Assembly: GCA_003586115.2 (NCBI GenBank)
Contig: QVOM02000073.1
Location: 24,786,175-24,850,174 of the forward strand
Direction of reading: 5' to 3'
Origin: Salvator merianae
Lineage: Eukaryota; Chordata; Lepidosauria; Squamata; Teiidae
Length of the DNA stretch: 64,000 nucleotides
A program made the translations under genes and the position numbers. Positions 21,054-33,564 of the stretch are shown here, piece by piece. The first letter of the stretch is position 1, and each line of letters begins with the position of its first letter. Below the pieces are notes generated by a model that saw nothing but the letters and a program-made list of their open reading frames with translations, ran no database searches and was not told the DNA's origin.

Positions 21054-21608
21054 TTAGATTCAGTCACACTGCAACTGTGGTGTGCAGAACTGTATTAGCA
21101 TTAAAAAAAGACCACTTTCTTAACCTCAGGGGTGCACGGGTCTTCTGCTTTGCTACTTTTGCTCAGTTAGTCAGTGAGGAAATACATTGCCTCAGTGTGG
21201 CTACTTCAAAATGATTTGTAGCTGTGCAGTTACTTTGAAAAAGCCTGCCAATGAATCTGATGCAGGGGAAGGATTTCACTTTATCCATTCCCTTTACCAG
21301 CAGCTGCTGGATTGCTGGTTAGTGGCTTTAATATTTTAATGTTTTGTTTTCTACATTTTCCAGAGAACTTTATACATTCAGTGGACAAACAGCCATCGTA
21401 AAAGCTCTTATGGGTAGCATTTTAGCCTATACCATTTGCTTAGATCCTGACATATTTCCAAGGAAAGCAAAGCATTATATGCAGTTATTTCTCACAACAA
21501 CCTTTGACGATAAATAGAGGTGGGGAGAAAAGTTTAACTTTCACACAGAGGGCAAGTACACCCATAATTTGCTTGCACTCCAGTTGACTGTGGTCTGCAG
21601 AGATCAAA

Positions 21609-21744
21609 GCTGCATCTGGATGCCACTTACTTATTCCAGTATATTGGATATTCTGGAATACAGCATGGATATTATGGAATATCCATGCTTTATTCTGGAA
21701 CACTCAAATATTGCAAAATAAGAAATAGATATCCGGATATAGCC
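21609..21744. mobile_element. HP-1 hairpin MITE, decayed copy
   Basis: 'agctgcatctggatgccact' at the left is opposed by 'atccggatatagc' at the right. The inner arms 'ttggatattctggaatac' and 'tttattctggaacactcaa' remain complementary with several mismatches. An extra inner palindrome is 'catggatatt...aatatccatg'. Confidence 0.75.
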
Positions 21745-23808
21745 CATGTTAAAAACTGATGACCTGTGCACGTCCTGTTGTATTCCTAGAATAGTCCACA
21801 CATTTTGCAGAACAGATTTTTTAATCCATTTGTAGTTCATTTTTTCACAGTTAGTGCATCTTATTATTTTGGTGTGAATGCTGGCCTGGATTGTTGGTGG
21901 CTGGAGGGGTCATTCCCAGGGAGGAGGAGAAGGTTTACCCTTTGTTTTGATATGGCCAATCACAGTGCAGGTGGGTTGGAACCTGGGAGCAGAGTGTGCT
22001 GGACATAATCAAACAGATATGGGACCTACGCTATTTCCCCTTTTAGAAAGACAGGCTCTGGTATAGATCTTCAGGGCTGACATGATTTAAACCTGAGTTT
22101 CTTCCTACAGTGTATGACCACATCTGATTCTACAGATTCTTAATCATCCCAGCTTATTTAAAACAGAAGATATAATTTCCACAACTTGCTTTACAAATAG
22201 GGGGTGAAAGACAGGCAGAAAAGTGCTTTAAGATCTTCATCCAGCTTTTTGAGGAATTAAGTGACTTGTTATCTACCTAGTTCAAAACTCCCTTCATGTT
22301 GTGACTGAATATATGACCACAAGTTTATACTTAAGTTTAGACATAAGTCACTGAAATGTTGTTCCCAAAGTACACAAAACAAATGGAAGTTGTCAAAAGT
22401 GTAGCAGCGATGCTTGAAACAAAGAGTAGCAAAGTGATGGGCAGGATACAAATGTTAAGGAATAAATTAATGACAAGTAACAAGGATATTTTGTGGAGAA
22501 CAGTTTTTGCATGATTCTCAAACAGAGGAGAGAAATGAATGATTTATATCAATGTGCTAGAGGGAAGATTTTGATCTGGAACCAACTGAAAATGTAGAAC
22601 TCTGTGTTAGGAGACCCTTCCTCATTTCAGAGTGTTTGCTTGCCACATTTTTCTGTTTGAGGAAGTCTTCTTTTTTAAAAAAAGTAGAACTGTCTGAATT
22701 TTCCAGGTGTTGCCTGAAAAACCCAATGTCTAATCTATTATGTACTTAAGAAAGGAGCTGCATCTAAACTGTAGGGATGGAGCAACCTTGGGGCAAGCAA
22801 ACAGATGCACCCTGGTCACACCTGTTCCCTGCCCACAGACCTGGAAAGAGTGTGCAAAAAGAAGGTAGTTCTACTCCTAGTGCATCTCTTTGTAGGAAGT
22901 GTCTCAGGACTGATATCTGGCATGCTCCAGAGTCCCCAGGATGCCTTAGAAGGGCAGGATTTTGCTCTCCTTACTTAGCGTGTGACCATGGAAGAAAGTT
23001 CTGGGGCTATGGTCTGGATAGTGGTTTGTCTAAACAAAAGGCTGGCATTTGTGAATTGAATGTTGCATCCTCAGTAAAACAAAAATCAGATTAACCCTGT
23101 AAAATAAATTTTAGGTTGAATTGGTTCTACACTGCTTTCTTTTTTCACAGACAGGGGTTGTAGCACAAGAGGGTTGGGAATAATACCCCTCTGTGGCTTC
23201 TGGGGCTACCCTCTGATACATGGTGTTTCCCCCGTCTCTTGCTCAGCCTGAGGAAGATCCCATATCCCTGCTTCCCCCTGGGTATCTGGAGTTGTGCAGA
23301 ATAGGATGTCCAGTCCTACCACATCTCCTCCTCTAGAGGATGGTCAATAAAGATAACCATCAGGGCTTGTATAGCTAGAGTACCTCATTGAGCCTAAAGC
23401 TTTGGGAAGAATGATAACTGGACAGGACAAGCCTCCCAACTCTTTACCAAAAGGTACAGAGTGACTGAAAGGAATGCCTTTTTTCACAGAACTCCTGTAA
23501 AAGCAATATTTCAAAACTCTGAGGCTGTGCTTTCATGCATGGTCCCAGACAAACTAGGTGAGTGTCTGAAGTATGGATTTTCCATGTTTGGTGACAGCAA
23601 GTGCCCACCAAAGAATGCATTGCCCATGCAAGGGCATGAAATTGTGCTCTCTAGGCAAGCATTTCGTATGGTGCTTCTTCAGACACCCTCACTCACTAGG
23701 CCTGGCTATGAGGAACTGCCCAATGATTTGGGGGGAGGGCAGTTCCACAAAAATGCCCACCTCCAGATGCCCCCCACTGTGGCTGGTGGGACATGGTCTG
23801 AAACACAG

Positions 23809-23810
<2 letters not shown>

Positions 23811-23843
<33 letters not shown>
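23811..23843 (+). repeat. (CA)n microsatellite
   Basis: About 16 uninterrupted CA units. Confidence 0.97.
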
Positions 23844-23845
<2 letters not shown>

Positions 23846-24589
23846 ACAAATAAAAAGAAACTGGATGTGAATCTAGCTAATACCTCACTTGACTTCTGTA
23901 TCTCCTTTCCACCCCAGACCCTGCTTATTTTCTCATAGGCTTCTGGAGTAGCTTTCCTGCGTCCATGCCCAGATCCAACATGCCTCTCAATAGAAGAAAC
24001 CTCCCCCTAGCCAAATCTTGCCGAAAGAGGAATAATCCAGTTTGAGTTTGATTGGCTGGCTACCAAAGCCTGCAATCAATTGCCAGATTTCTGTAGCCTA
24101 CTCTGCCCTAACAATGAAACCTAGGAGTTGTTATCACCTTACTCACAACAGGGCTGAACACACAGCTGTTATTTTTTTCCCCAGTTCCACTTCTGCAACA
24201 TGGCAGATAAAGTTGCCCATGAGAAAAGGAAAGGGTCTCTGGGGTCTCTGTCCGTGAGATATATTGATAGACATTACAATATCAAGACTGTTTTGGGCTG
24301 CTGTTGTACTTAGCTGTGTTCAAAGGCCGCCCCTATGTACAGGTCTTTTATCTCAACTTGACTTTTATTCTCAGTTATTATAGAAATCTACTGGGAGATT
24401 TAACCATAAACTCAAACCTGGGAGAATTAGACGTCAAAAGTGGAGAATTGCTTCTTGTATTTACACAGTAAACTGTAAAACTCATTTAGTTCAGAGCAAG
24501 CACTGTACATATTTAGTTACCATGTTCTGTTTTTGCTGACAGGAAGAAAGTGGGTTAGCCAGAAGAAAAGGGAGGCAGGTTGGATGGGT

Positions 24590-24700
24590 TATATTTTTAA
24601 ATATGTTTTAATATACGTTTTATCATATGTTGTGACCCCCCCACCGAGGGATCTCCTGGGGAAGGGTGGGATACAAATGTTAAGAATAAATAAAATAAAT
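24590..24700 (+). mobile_element. L2-like LINE 3' tail
   Basis: 'tttatcatatgttgtgaccc', then 'ggatctcctggggaagggtg', 'ggatacaaatgttaagaata' and an AATAAA-rich end: the shape of an L2-type 3' terminus ('ctgtaacccgccctga...gggcgggatacaaat'). Confidence 0.55.
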
Positions 24701-25775
24701 ACTTTATATTGGGTCTTATGAGCATGCAAAGGATTACGTCTAAGCAACACTTTTGCTGCAATTCTCTGCAGACTCCTGAGCCAACTATTCAAAATACAAT
24801 CAGAACAGTAGGTTTGGTGCTGTTAAGGCTTTAAAGGGGAAAAAAGTCCAGAATACAAAATATGTAACGTGGCAAACAATTTAATAGTAATACTATTGCA
24901 AGAATAAGGGACAGTAAAAATCAATAACATTTTGTTCACTCTGTTATCTATTTATCTTCGATCTGTTTATCTTTCTATCTTTCTTTCTCTTTCGCTTCCA
25001 CATGTGCCTAATATACCTATGTTTTTTCCCCCCACTTTCTTTGACCACAGTGCCCACAATGCAGTTCAGAACAACAGTGGCAGAAAAAAGGAAGAGAACA
25101 GGGAAAATATATGTGCATGAATTAGCTGAGGAGCAAAGCAGGGCAATAGTAACTTCCTGAATGTTTTTTCTCAGACAGCCCTTTCTATACTGTGTAACCC
25201 TAGATATTTTGTCTCGTCTCTATGAAATCCAGGAGCTTCTCCTTGTGTGTAGGGTTGAATGAAAGGCCTCCTCTGATTCCCAGCTGTGGCTCTGTCCTTT
25301 TTCTATCCCTCCCCTTTCCCTTCTTCTCTGCCATCAAGCTGGTACTGTAGAGCAGCTCCCTTTAAGCACCGTTGGGGTGTTAAAACATTAGCTTGCCTAA
25401 GGTGATCACACGTCTTGGACTGAGCCAGACCTCAGTGTGGAAGTAGTGCTGATTTGCATCTGTCCGGTATGGCAGAAGCAAGTCCATTAGAGAAGTATTT
25501 TTGACCACCAAAATTTGGACCCATTAGCATGCTGGTGTTCTCAAGCAAACTCCCATCCAAATACAACGCTAACCAGGTCAGACTGTGCCTAGCTCCTGAG
25601 ATACCAGATCAGATTGGGATCCTTCAAAACCAGTTTGATAAGCTGTCTTCTTACCTTTGGCCTATTAGAAAGAGGCACATTTCTTACAGATGAATTGGGG
25701 CCCATGAGATATCAGGTGGGCAGCAGGATGAGCTAGTGTCTGCTAGTGCCCAGTATAACTGGCTTTTTCAACAAA

Positions 25776-25872
25776 GGCCCTTTCTGCACTGGGTCTTATT
25801 CTGAATAACATCCCAGAACAGGGACCTGCTACCCACTTGCTAGTGCAGACTACAGCAGGACCCAGTTGTGCA
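25776..25872. mobile_element. HP-2 hairpin MITE, decayed copy
   Basis: Starts 'ggccctttctgcactgggtc', 'ttattctgaataaca', 'tcccagaacagggacctgct', as in the copies at 36941 and 48421. The right arm is poorly kept. Confidence 0.65.
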
Positions 25873-25879
25873 CGTAATC

Positions 25880-26990
25880 ACTGTCTATTAGCGCCCTGAT
25901 GCCTTCTTGTCCTGGTGCAAAGAACTTTGGTATAGATTGGAGCACCATTATCCAGCACAAGGCTGACAATGCTGTTGTAACTACTCTAAAAATTAATGAT
26001 TCATATACTTTGCTTGAAGGTGGGATTTATGGGAGAAAGAAAATTAAAATTAACTGAAAGATCAATTTAAAAATCTGCTTAATACTAAATTAAGACAAAA
26101 CGCAGAATTAACGTGCTGACATTTGAAACTGTCCCTCCTCTCTCAAATAAATAATATACTTTAATTATTCAGTGTATTACAATTCATCATACAATATCAT
26201 CGCCATAACAAACTACTGAATGCTTCATCAAGCTGTTAAACGTTTGATCTTAGGCAACGCGTATTTTCAAGTGAATTGTTTGTCTCTAATTTTGTCGCCT
26301 CAGCCACTTCCCCCAGCATCTTATTCTTGTCCTGCTTGCATGCTCCTTCCACCTTAAATCCTTGCAATCTCTTCAGAGTCCAATTTTATTGCTCTGCTTC
26401 CTCTATCCCCATTTTAATTAAAACCTAAAGGAAATTCAGTGTTCATCCTTCCTTGACCCTAACCCGCAACATTCTCATTGCAGACCTCTGCCTGCTTCAG
26501 CATCACAGTGAATGCTAGTATTGGGGGAGAATAAAGGTTGTTGCTGTATACAGTGTAGACTTGTGTAATTTGGTGATGGGATGGAAAGGATTCATGTGGG
26601 GGGGGGGAGAAGAGCATATTGCTTTGTATGGGATTAAATCATTTTGGCCTGTATCTTGCAGTAGGTCAGATAATGAAATTTGTCCTTTTTTGGCTCCTGA
26701 ATACATGCCTCAATTAATCTAGTTACAAGATGTTTGCTTTTCAGAAATGGCAGCAGCCATGTATGTTTTGGAGCTGTTCTGTAGCCCTTCTCCTTTGCTT
26801 GCTTTAGTCTTGGCAAGATATCTCTAAGTCCCTTTTCAGACTTGTGTTGCATTCCAGCTTCGTAACTGAGCTGTGCAATAGACTGTTGCTGTCGAGGTGC
26901 AGTCACAGAGTTGCACAGCACTTGGGGGCAACTGGTGAAGGTGCGACGGACTGTCACAGAGTCTGAGAAATCAGCTCAGAGCAGGAGTGG
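25880..26990. other. No recognised feature
   Basis: AT-rich, repeat-free in 25980-26300. A run of ten G occurs at about 26598-26607. Confidence 0.5.
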
Positions 26991-26994
26991 TGGT

Positions 26995-27225
26995 GGTGCC
27001 TGTTGGGGCAGAGGGCAAAGCAGCTAAATGGGAGTTGACCTAAGGTGAGATCTAATGCTGGGTGAGAACGATAAAGCTGCAGTTCTGTGCAGATGCCCAT
27101 GAAAATGAACCCCGATGGATGTAATGGGTTCTGTACACTTCAGCTTTTCCTGCATTGAATCATGCATGGAGAGAGAAATGGGGAGTAGGCTCAGGTTTGA
27201 GGTCCTGGGTGTGGTCAAATGCAGC
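26995..27225. repeat. Unclassified dispersed repeat, copy 2
   Basis: Partner of 800-1035, in the same orientation. The part 'gctgcagttctgtgcagatg' with 'ccccgatggatgtaatgggt' recalls the common reptile 'gctgcaatcctatgcac...ccattgaactcaatggg' element. Confidence 0.45.
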
Positions 27226-27229
27226 CTCC

Positions 27230-30200
27230 TTCGTCCTTTTCGGCAGCCACTCCTAACTCTAAGGCAACTGCTTCACTGTGTGTCTTGACACATGATGTGG
27301 GGGCCACTCCTAGTCCTCACTGAGCAATTCAGGGCAGGAATGCGATGTGGTGGGATGGGATTGGGTGGAATATACTGGTGCCAGCATACATTGCCACAGC
27401 CATGTCCTGATCTGCTGCTGGAGGGGTGGAATTTTTGTTCTCCCCATCTGATTTTTGGGGGGAACTGGTTGGTGTGCCTGGAATGGCTCCAGATGTGGGC
27501 TGTTACCAGAGCCTAGCAGTGGGAGTCTTGCCATTGGTTTGCTGCTGCCTGTGCAAAGCACTCCAGGAGTCACCACTGGCTCCTCTTGCTTCTGTAGATG
27601 AGGTCAAGGGTTATCTTCTTATCTGTCCTGCTGTTTGCTGATGTTGCAGTGATTAGTGGCATTTTCCTAAGAGCTCCAAAGACAGTTCTACCTATGAAAT
27701 CCCCTCCAATGAATAATGGGACTGACTGTGGTTTACAGCAATTTGTGGCAAATAATTGTGATTCAATATTCTCTGCACTCTCCTCTGCAACCACTTAATT
27801 CCTGTTAGAGTTTCATGGTTTCAGCAGCACAAGTTTCTTGGTTGCATAACAGAGCAGGAAAGGCCTTTTGCTCAAACTCTTGTTTTTGTATTTAATTTTT
27901 GTCCAAGCTTGTGCAAGCCCAAAGGCAATATTGAGACCTTTTATAAAATGCAGGTCCAGTTCCAGTGCAAAATGATGTGCCAATGCATAATAGGATGTCA
28001 CTCTGAAGCATTAGTGTGTTTACTTCTGAGTTCATTGACATGCACTGCACCAAAGCAAGCCAGGCTCTTTTTTGGATGCGTATTGTCAGATATGTAGGCA
28101 GGTGGTCCCTAAAGAGGCTGATCAGTCATGCAGAGCCAGGCTTTCTCAAAGCCCCTAACTTTACCCTTGCAGAGCAATCCATGCAGCTAAACTGGGATTT
28201 GGCCTGCGTCAGCACTTCTGTGAGAAACTGTTACCAGAGGGATTTCTAACTCATCCATAAGAAGTTTGGGGGCTGAAGGTGTCCTTAGAAGTTCTTTGCT
28301 CAGGAGATGAAGTCAAATTCAGATAATTAAGTAAAAAGAGAGGAAACCTTTCTCTCTGTATACCTTGTTACAGGATGTGCATGAAGAACAGAGGTCTGGT
28401 TTCAGAGATTTCCTCTATGCTCAGAGTATTTAATTTACAAAGTGATATTTTGCAGGCTGCTAACTAGCATTTGATAGGAATTTATGTAAATCAAAATAAG
28501 CCTGGGATGACTGCTTCACATTTTCTCCTTCATATATCTTCTGCCGAATTAGCTGAGGTAAAATCAGCAGAGGCAATCAAATTTAATTAATTTTTAGGTT
28601 AAACTCAATATATTTTATGAAGGATAAAATGTGAGCTTTGCTCTTATTCCTACATAATGGTCCATTAGGGTCACGAAGCTTTTCCTGCCCTTCCCTGTTA
28701 AAGAATTTTTGTTCATTTGTTTCTAAACTCTTTTCAACTGAAAAGTGATCCACTTGGTTGTATTAATGCATATTTGAGGGTTGAATAGTTCTCCTTTGAA
28801 GGCCTGACAGATGCTTTTTGTTTATATACCGAGGATTTCTTTCTGTGACAATGGCTTGAGACCAGTATTTTTTCTGGATATATAACCTCAGTTATGATGA
28901 TAGCACAAAGTTGGGTTGAATTAGGCAGGATATGCACAGTGCCCTTATGGCAGCATCATGTGGCCCTGCTCACTCATGGTTTTGTTGATGCACTGGCAAG
29001 GCGTGGCTCTGAATGCACACACTTGCAGACAGCTCCTGTACTATAAGCATTCTCTAGAATTCTGTAAACAGCAAGTGTAAACGGTGCTGCTGCTCAAGTA
29101 GACTTACCCAATCTACTTTTGTCATCACCAGTGGTGGCCCTGTGTTTGTGATCCCAGAAAATGGTCCACAGGAGTGTTTGAAGAGTCATCGCAGCCAGGG
29201 AATCAGAGTTCCCAGCTGCAACGTTTCCATGGACAGAGTTGGTGGCAGGGGTGCAGACAGTGCACTGTTGCTTTGAAGTGCACTATGCACTGGTGGTGCT
29301 TCAGCTCCAGTGCTGCTGGGAGGCCCACATGCAGATTTTGCCATAGATACCATCCACCTAATTTTTTTGATAAAGATATAGTGCAAGCTGCTTTATGATT
29401 CAGTGAAGGGATCCAAGGACCCAGTGATATTTATGCCCTTGGTAAATGAAAGGGAGGATCACACTTCACATCAGCCTTCCCCTTAGGGTTGTGAAAGGCA
29501 GCCCCAAATGCTGCTTAGCAGCCTCACAGGCTGCTGGGGAGCCTGTATTTACTGTGCTGAAGGGGAGGGTTGGGTGTATTCCTGCATTTGCAATCACATC
29601 ATCAAATTACTGGCCCTACCCTTCGAAGCGAGTGGTAGATACACAGCCCGCCCCCTCAAAGGAGTGTGGTAGGTGGAGGCTCTCTTGTGGCACAGGGGGC
29701 TGCTTTGAGCACTGCTGCCAGATGCTTTGCCTGGTTCCTACTCCATATTGCTCAACTAGCAAATGTGCATGAGACGGCCTCAAACCTGGGCTGGGGTAAT
29801 ATGCACAGTTACATCAGACTGCTGTGTGCTGTTTGCATAAATAAGAAAAAAAACATGCAGCGTGGTATGACTGCTGCATGGTGTTGACCTGTGTGGCTGC
29901 TTTGGGACTGTGTGTGTGCTTGTGTTTGTGTTGACTAAGCATCTAGTGCTAGAAAGATCTTTTTTGGCTGCTAATGCATGTGATCTTCCTTCAATGACAC
30001 TTGGATTGCCTTCTTACGCAAAACACCTGAAGTTCAGCACTGGAATGTTTCCTTGTTGTACCAGCAGGTCCTTCCTTATCTTAGATCCCATCATGATTTA
30101 TGTGAGTCTGTGGAGCTGGGAGTCCAGGTGTTTGATATACTATGAATGCCAACTTGTGATGTTTCTTTTGAAGTCTCAGAATATTAGTCTTAGAGCATCT

Positions 30201-30385
30201 CTTTGGCAGTGACCTGTCTTCTTGTTCCTTTCAACAGAAAAAAGATGAACTCATGCTTTTTTTCTGTGTCTCTGACCCAATGAGGAACAGGCATTTAAAG
30301 CCATCTTGCAGCTTACAGAAAGGTAGTGAGAGAGGATTATTTTTTCTTCTACAAATATAATTGGTAAGGTTAAATTTCTAGTCTC
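27230..30385. other. No recognised gene
   Basis: Apparently unique DNA. At 27570-27800 both strands are open for 66-74 codons, without known resemblance. 28430-28680 is an AT-rich repeat-free part with TAATTAATTT-type homeodomain motifs. 29170-29770 is GC-richer, with unconvincing frames up to 108 codons. Confidence 0.45.
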
Positions 30386-30389
30386 TGGA

Positions 30390-30803
30390 ACCTTTTACAC
30401 TTTACACTAGTGAGCATCTGCACTGCGTGGAGACCCTGGTGATTGGGAACACACTACAGCGGCTCCTGATCGCCAATTGCTGTGCAGCACAAAATTGTGC
30501 TCCACAGTTGTACCAGGAGCAGCTGGTCCTGGTTCATTGTTTGCACCCTTTTCCAGGTGCAAACTCAGAGTGGCATGGCACAGTGCGGCTGTGGCTGCAG
30601 TGGTGTCGTCCCACTGCATTCCCGGTCACTATGGAAACAGCCAGGAGTTTCCCTGGCCGCTGTCATGGTGCAGGCTGCCAGCACTCACACTGGTACCCTC
30701 TGCCAGTCTGTTCCAAGGCCTCACAGTGCAAATGGCTTTTGTGCCATGAAATCTGTTCCACCTTAGAACTATCCTGTTCTAAAGTGGAAAGTGCAAAAAG
30801 CCC
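30390..30803 (+). mobile_element. TIR-E non-autonomous DNA transposon
   Basis: The left end 'accttttacactttacacta' and the right end read inward 'gggctttttgcactttccac' form degenerate TIRs. The interior has the near-palindrome 'gcagcacaaaattgtgctcc', and blocks 'ctggccgctgtcatggtgca' and 'gttctaaagtggaaagtgc'. These recur in order at 61463-61911 and, inverted, at 4378-4724. The short TIR and lack of a clear 3-bp duplication leave the superfamily open (hAT-like possible). Confidence 0.8.
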
Positions 30804-30929
30804 TATGTCAAGATCTTTGCAGTGTATGTGTGAACAAAGGGACAAGAAGGGAACATTCCTGGTAAACATAGTGCAAGCTTGACCATCTTTTGCAGCTTCA
30901 TTTTTGAAAGCTACCCTCTTTTCCTCATT

Positions 30930-31872
30930 TCTTTAAAATATAATTTATTTATTTTAACATAGAATGAAACATAACATCAATTATCTTCTTAAAATCCTAA
31001 TTCATTAATTCTAGTTCAAATTATTTTGACTTCTGATTTCTTTCACAACAACCGTCAAATTTCTTCTCTCTTCTGCTTCCACAACCAGTCTTCCCTTTTC
31101 TCTTACAAGACTATTTCTCCCACTTTAATCTTTGAAGCCTGTTATCAGTAAGTTCTCCACCTTCTGTAGCTAGGCAATATAGGGCTGCCAGTTTTTAATA
31201 AATGTTACAGTCTTTTTATCTCAGTAAATTCGTGACTTTGTCCATCTCTGCAAATTCCATCATTTTTTCCATCCACTCATCCAATGTGGGAATCTTCAGC
31301 TATTTCCAAACTCATGCTTATATCAGTCTTGCTGCAGTAATCGTATATTGTATTCACACTATAGTTTTCTAAACTCTTATTTACTATTCCTAATTTAAAA
31401 AATCTGCTTTCCATTGGACATGTATTTTAATTATTATTTTGAATCTCCTGATATATTTCTAACCAATACTTCTTTGCTTTACCAGAAGTCCATCACATAT
31501 GATAATATGGTCCCTTTTTTGCTCCACATTTCCAGCAATCACTTTGAGTGTCTTTATATATTTTTGATAATTTTTGAGGGGTCATATGTGATCTGTACAT
31601 CATTTTATAAAAAACTTCTTTAATGTCATAACACAATGTAAGATTCAAATCTCTTGACTACATTTTCTCCTACTGTTCTATTTGTGTATTATATTGAAAG
31701 TTATTAGTCCATTTCACCATATATTTTTTTACTTGTTCTTGTTCAGCTTCCAGTTTAACCTTAACACCAACATATACAGTACTGATACTATAACTCTTTC
31801 TCACAAATTTAACTCTTTTCCCCATTGGCTTATCTCTTGTTCAAATACCACATTTCTTTTGCCTAATTTATA
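30930..31872 (-). pseudogene. L1 LINE ORF2 3' fragment (antisense)
   Basis: The minus strand encodes, with stops and frameshifts, the C-terminal part of L1 ORF2p. It includes 'YRSHMTPQKLSKIYKD', then a Cys-rich segment (C-W-K-C-G spacing, followed by a broken 'YYHM..WTS'), then a segment aligned to the C-terminus at 9141-9419 ('atggacaaagt', 'aaaaagactgtaacatttat'). The endonuclease and RT domains lie further upstream in an intact element and are not present. The copy is older than the CR1 next to it if that CR1 interrupts it at 31872. Confidence 0.85.
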
Positions 31873-32183
31873 GGCAAAGGGCTGTCACAGTGCAGAAGGA
31901 TTGGCCCTATTCACAGTTGCACAAGAAGGAAGGACTAGAAACAATGGGATGAAAATTCAAGGGAGTAGATACAGGCTAGATATTAGGAAAAACTTTCTGA
32001 CCGTAAGGGCAATCAGTCACTGGAACAGGTTACCACAGGAGGTGGTGGGCTCTCCTTCGCTGGAGATCTTCAAGGAAAGGCTGGACAGATATCTGTCTGG
32101 GATGCTTTAGTGAATCCTGCATTGAGCAGGGGGTTGGACTCGATGACCCTGGAGGTCCCTTCCAACTCTATGATTCTATGATA
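31873..32183 (+). mobile_element. CR1 LINE 3' end, 5'-truncated
   Basis: Starts within ORF2, at 'gggctgtcacagtgcagaag', and ends 'ctcgatgaccctggaggtcc', 'cttccaactctatgattcta', 'tgat'. This is the canonical CR1 3' end with its ATTCTATG unit. It is closely related to 14780-15143 (the same subfamily by eye) and joins the L1 remnant directly at its 5' side. Confidence 0.92.
31901..32110 (+). pseudogene. CR1 ORF2p C-terminal tail, still open
   Basis: A 69-codon open frame corresponding to the very end of CR1 ORF2p (endonuclease-RT polyprotein). It contains 'SRYRLDIRKNFLTVRAISHW' followed by 'NRLPQEVVGSPSLEIFKERL' and stops at TAG. In chicken and reptile CR1 this 'HWNRLP.EVV.SPSLE.FK' motif closes the protein. 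The frame is intact only because the fragment is short: the RT and EN domains are missing and it is non-functional. The copy at 14780 has lost the frame, so this one looks younger or luckier. Confidence 0.9.
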
Positions 32184-32189
32184 TTTCCC

Positions 32190-33560
32190 CCCAAAACTTT
32201 TATTGACAAGTCTGTGATCTTTGGGTGGAGTTGTGATGTGTGAAAATAAGCCATGTCCCATTCAGGAAAGGGACACAGCTACTGCATTTACTATGGATTG
32301 TTGATCCTAGGTTTGAATAGCCAGGGTTGCTTCAAAGTGCACATTTATCCCAGGATGCCTGTGGGGAAACTTTGAGGAGAAGTGTGTATAACCCCTGTTT
32401 TCTCTGTTGAATGGAAGCAAACTGCTAGAATCTAGAAAGAGCATTAGATGATCACACTATACAGAAGATTTTTATGTACCAGGGATACGCAAAATGACAT
32501 TTACTGAATACTTCTCATGGTCCTCTTACATGAGAACTGAGTTTGTTAAGTGGAACACCTAACAAACTTGGCTCTAGAGCAAGACAAGTACTTTTCTCTG
32601 CTCACATTGTTCTTGGCTGCCCTCCTGGCCTTTTTCAGAGTCACACATGAACGCACTGAGCCATGCAATGCTGTTATCAATGATGATCCTTTAGTCTTCT
32701 TGTTTATGGTTTAGAGGCCTGGTAGGGCCTGGGTGAAGCTCCAGCAGAGCCCAACCTGGGTCAAATGCCTAAAGTGTGCATCCAAATCTCACATTCTTTA
32801 TCCAAGCCAAGTATAAGTTATAATGTAGACATCTATATCTGAATCACATTCCATATCTCATCTGGAATGCAAGCTTCTCTATATGGTAGAGATGTGTGAA
32901 TTATTTTAGCTTCTATTGTACCCAGTGGGTAGAATGAGTCTATACCTCTATGGACTATCTCAGGGTTGCATCTTGGAATCTTCAACAGTGTTCAGCAGTG
33001 TTCAGTCTTCAGCAGCCGTCTGGATGTTACTGAGGTATAGCTCCTGTTATTCCTTGCCTTTGGGTGGAATTGCTGGAAGTTGCAACCCAGCAGCCCACAT
33101 ACAGTTGCATGTTGGACATGTTGATGAGATTCTCACTGAGATGGAAAGGTTGAGCAGCAGCCCACATAACCTCTCAGTTGTCCTTCTGTTTCCTTTGGCT
33201 TCCCCCAGTTATGCAGCACACTGAAGGAGGGGAACACCACTCCTACCATTTTGATAATTTTCTATTGGAAAATCACCAAGACGCTTTGTTTTATTCACAG
33301 ATAACAAAGGCTGAACTGCATGTCATTGTCAGTATTTGAACATTGCATTTCTTTCACTGAACCCAATTAGCTAATTTGTGGCACAAAAAAAAAAATCACT
33401 GGACTATTAATCCTTGTAATATATGTCAGGCAGCAAAAGGCGAAGAAATAAGCATGTGATTCACTTAATGAAAAAAACAAAACAAAAATAGATTCTTATC
33501 TGAAATTTATATTCTCAGCTCATATTTTGTAGCAAAAATATTTTTTTATTTGAAAATGTA
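32190..33560. other. No recognised feature
   Basis: Unmarked DNA. The best frame is 102 codons at 32916-33224, with no resemblance. The AT-rich part 33290-33550 is free of visible repeats. Confidence 0.5.
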
Positions 33561-33564
33561 GCCT

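Larger units (their letters stand above)
21750..25775. other. No recognised gene
   Basis: Apart from the CA repeat and one LINE tail listed separately, I see no repeat family or coding signal. Plus frames at 22777-23094 (105 codons) and 23461-23853 (130 codons, reading into the CA tract) match nothing known. Confidence 0.45.

Noticed and set aside
23461..23938. Frames of 121-130 codons ending in Thr-His repeats
   Set aside because: They read through the (CA)n tract at 23811-23843; the repeat, not coding selection, keeps them open.
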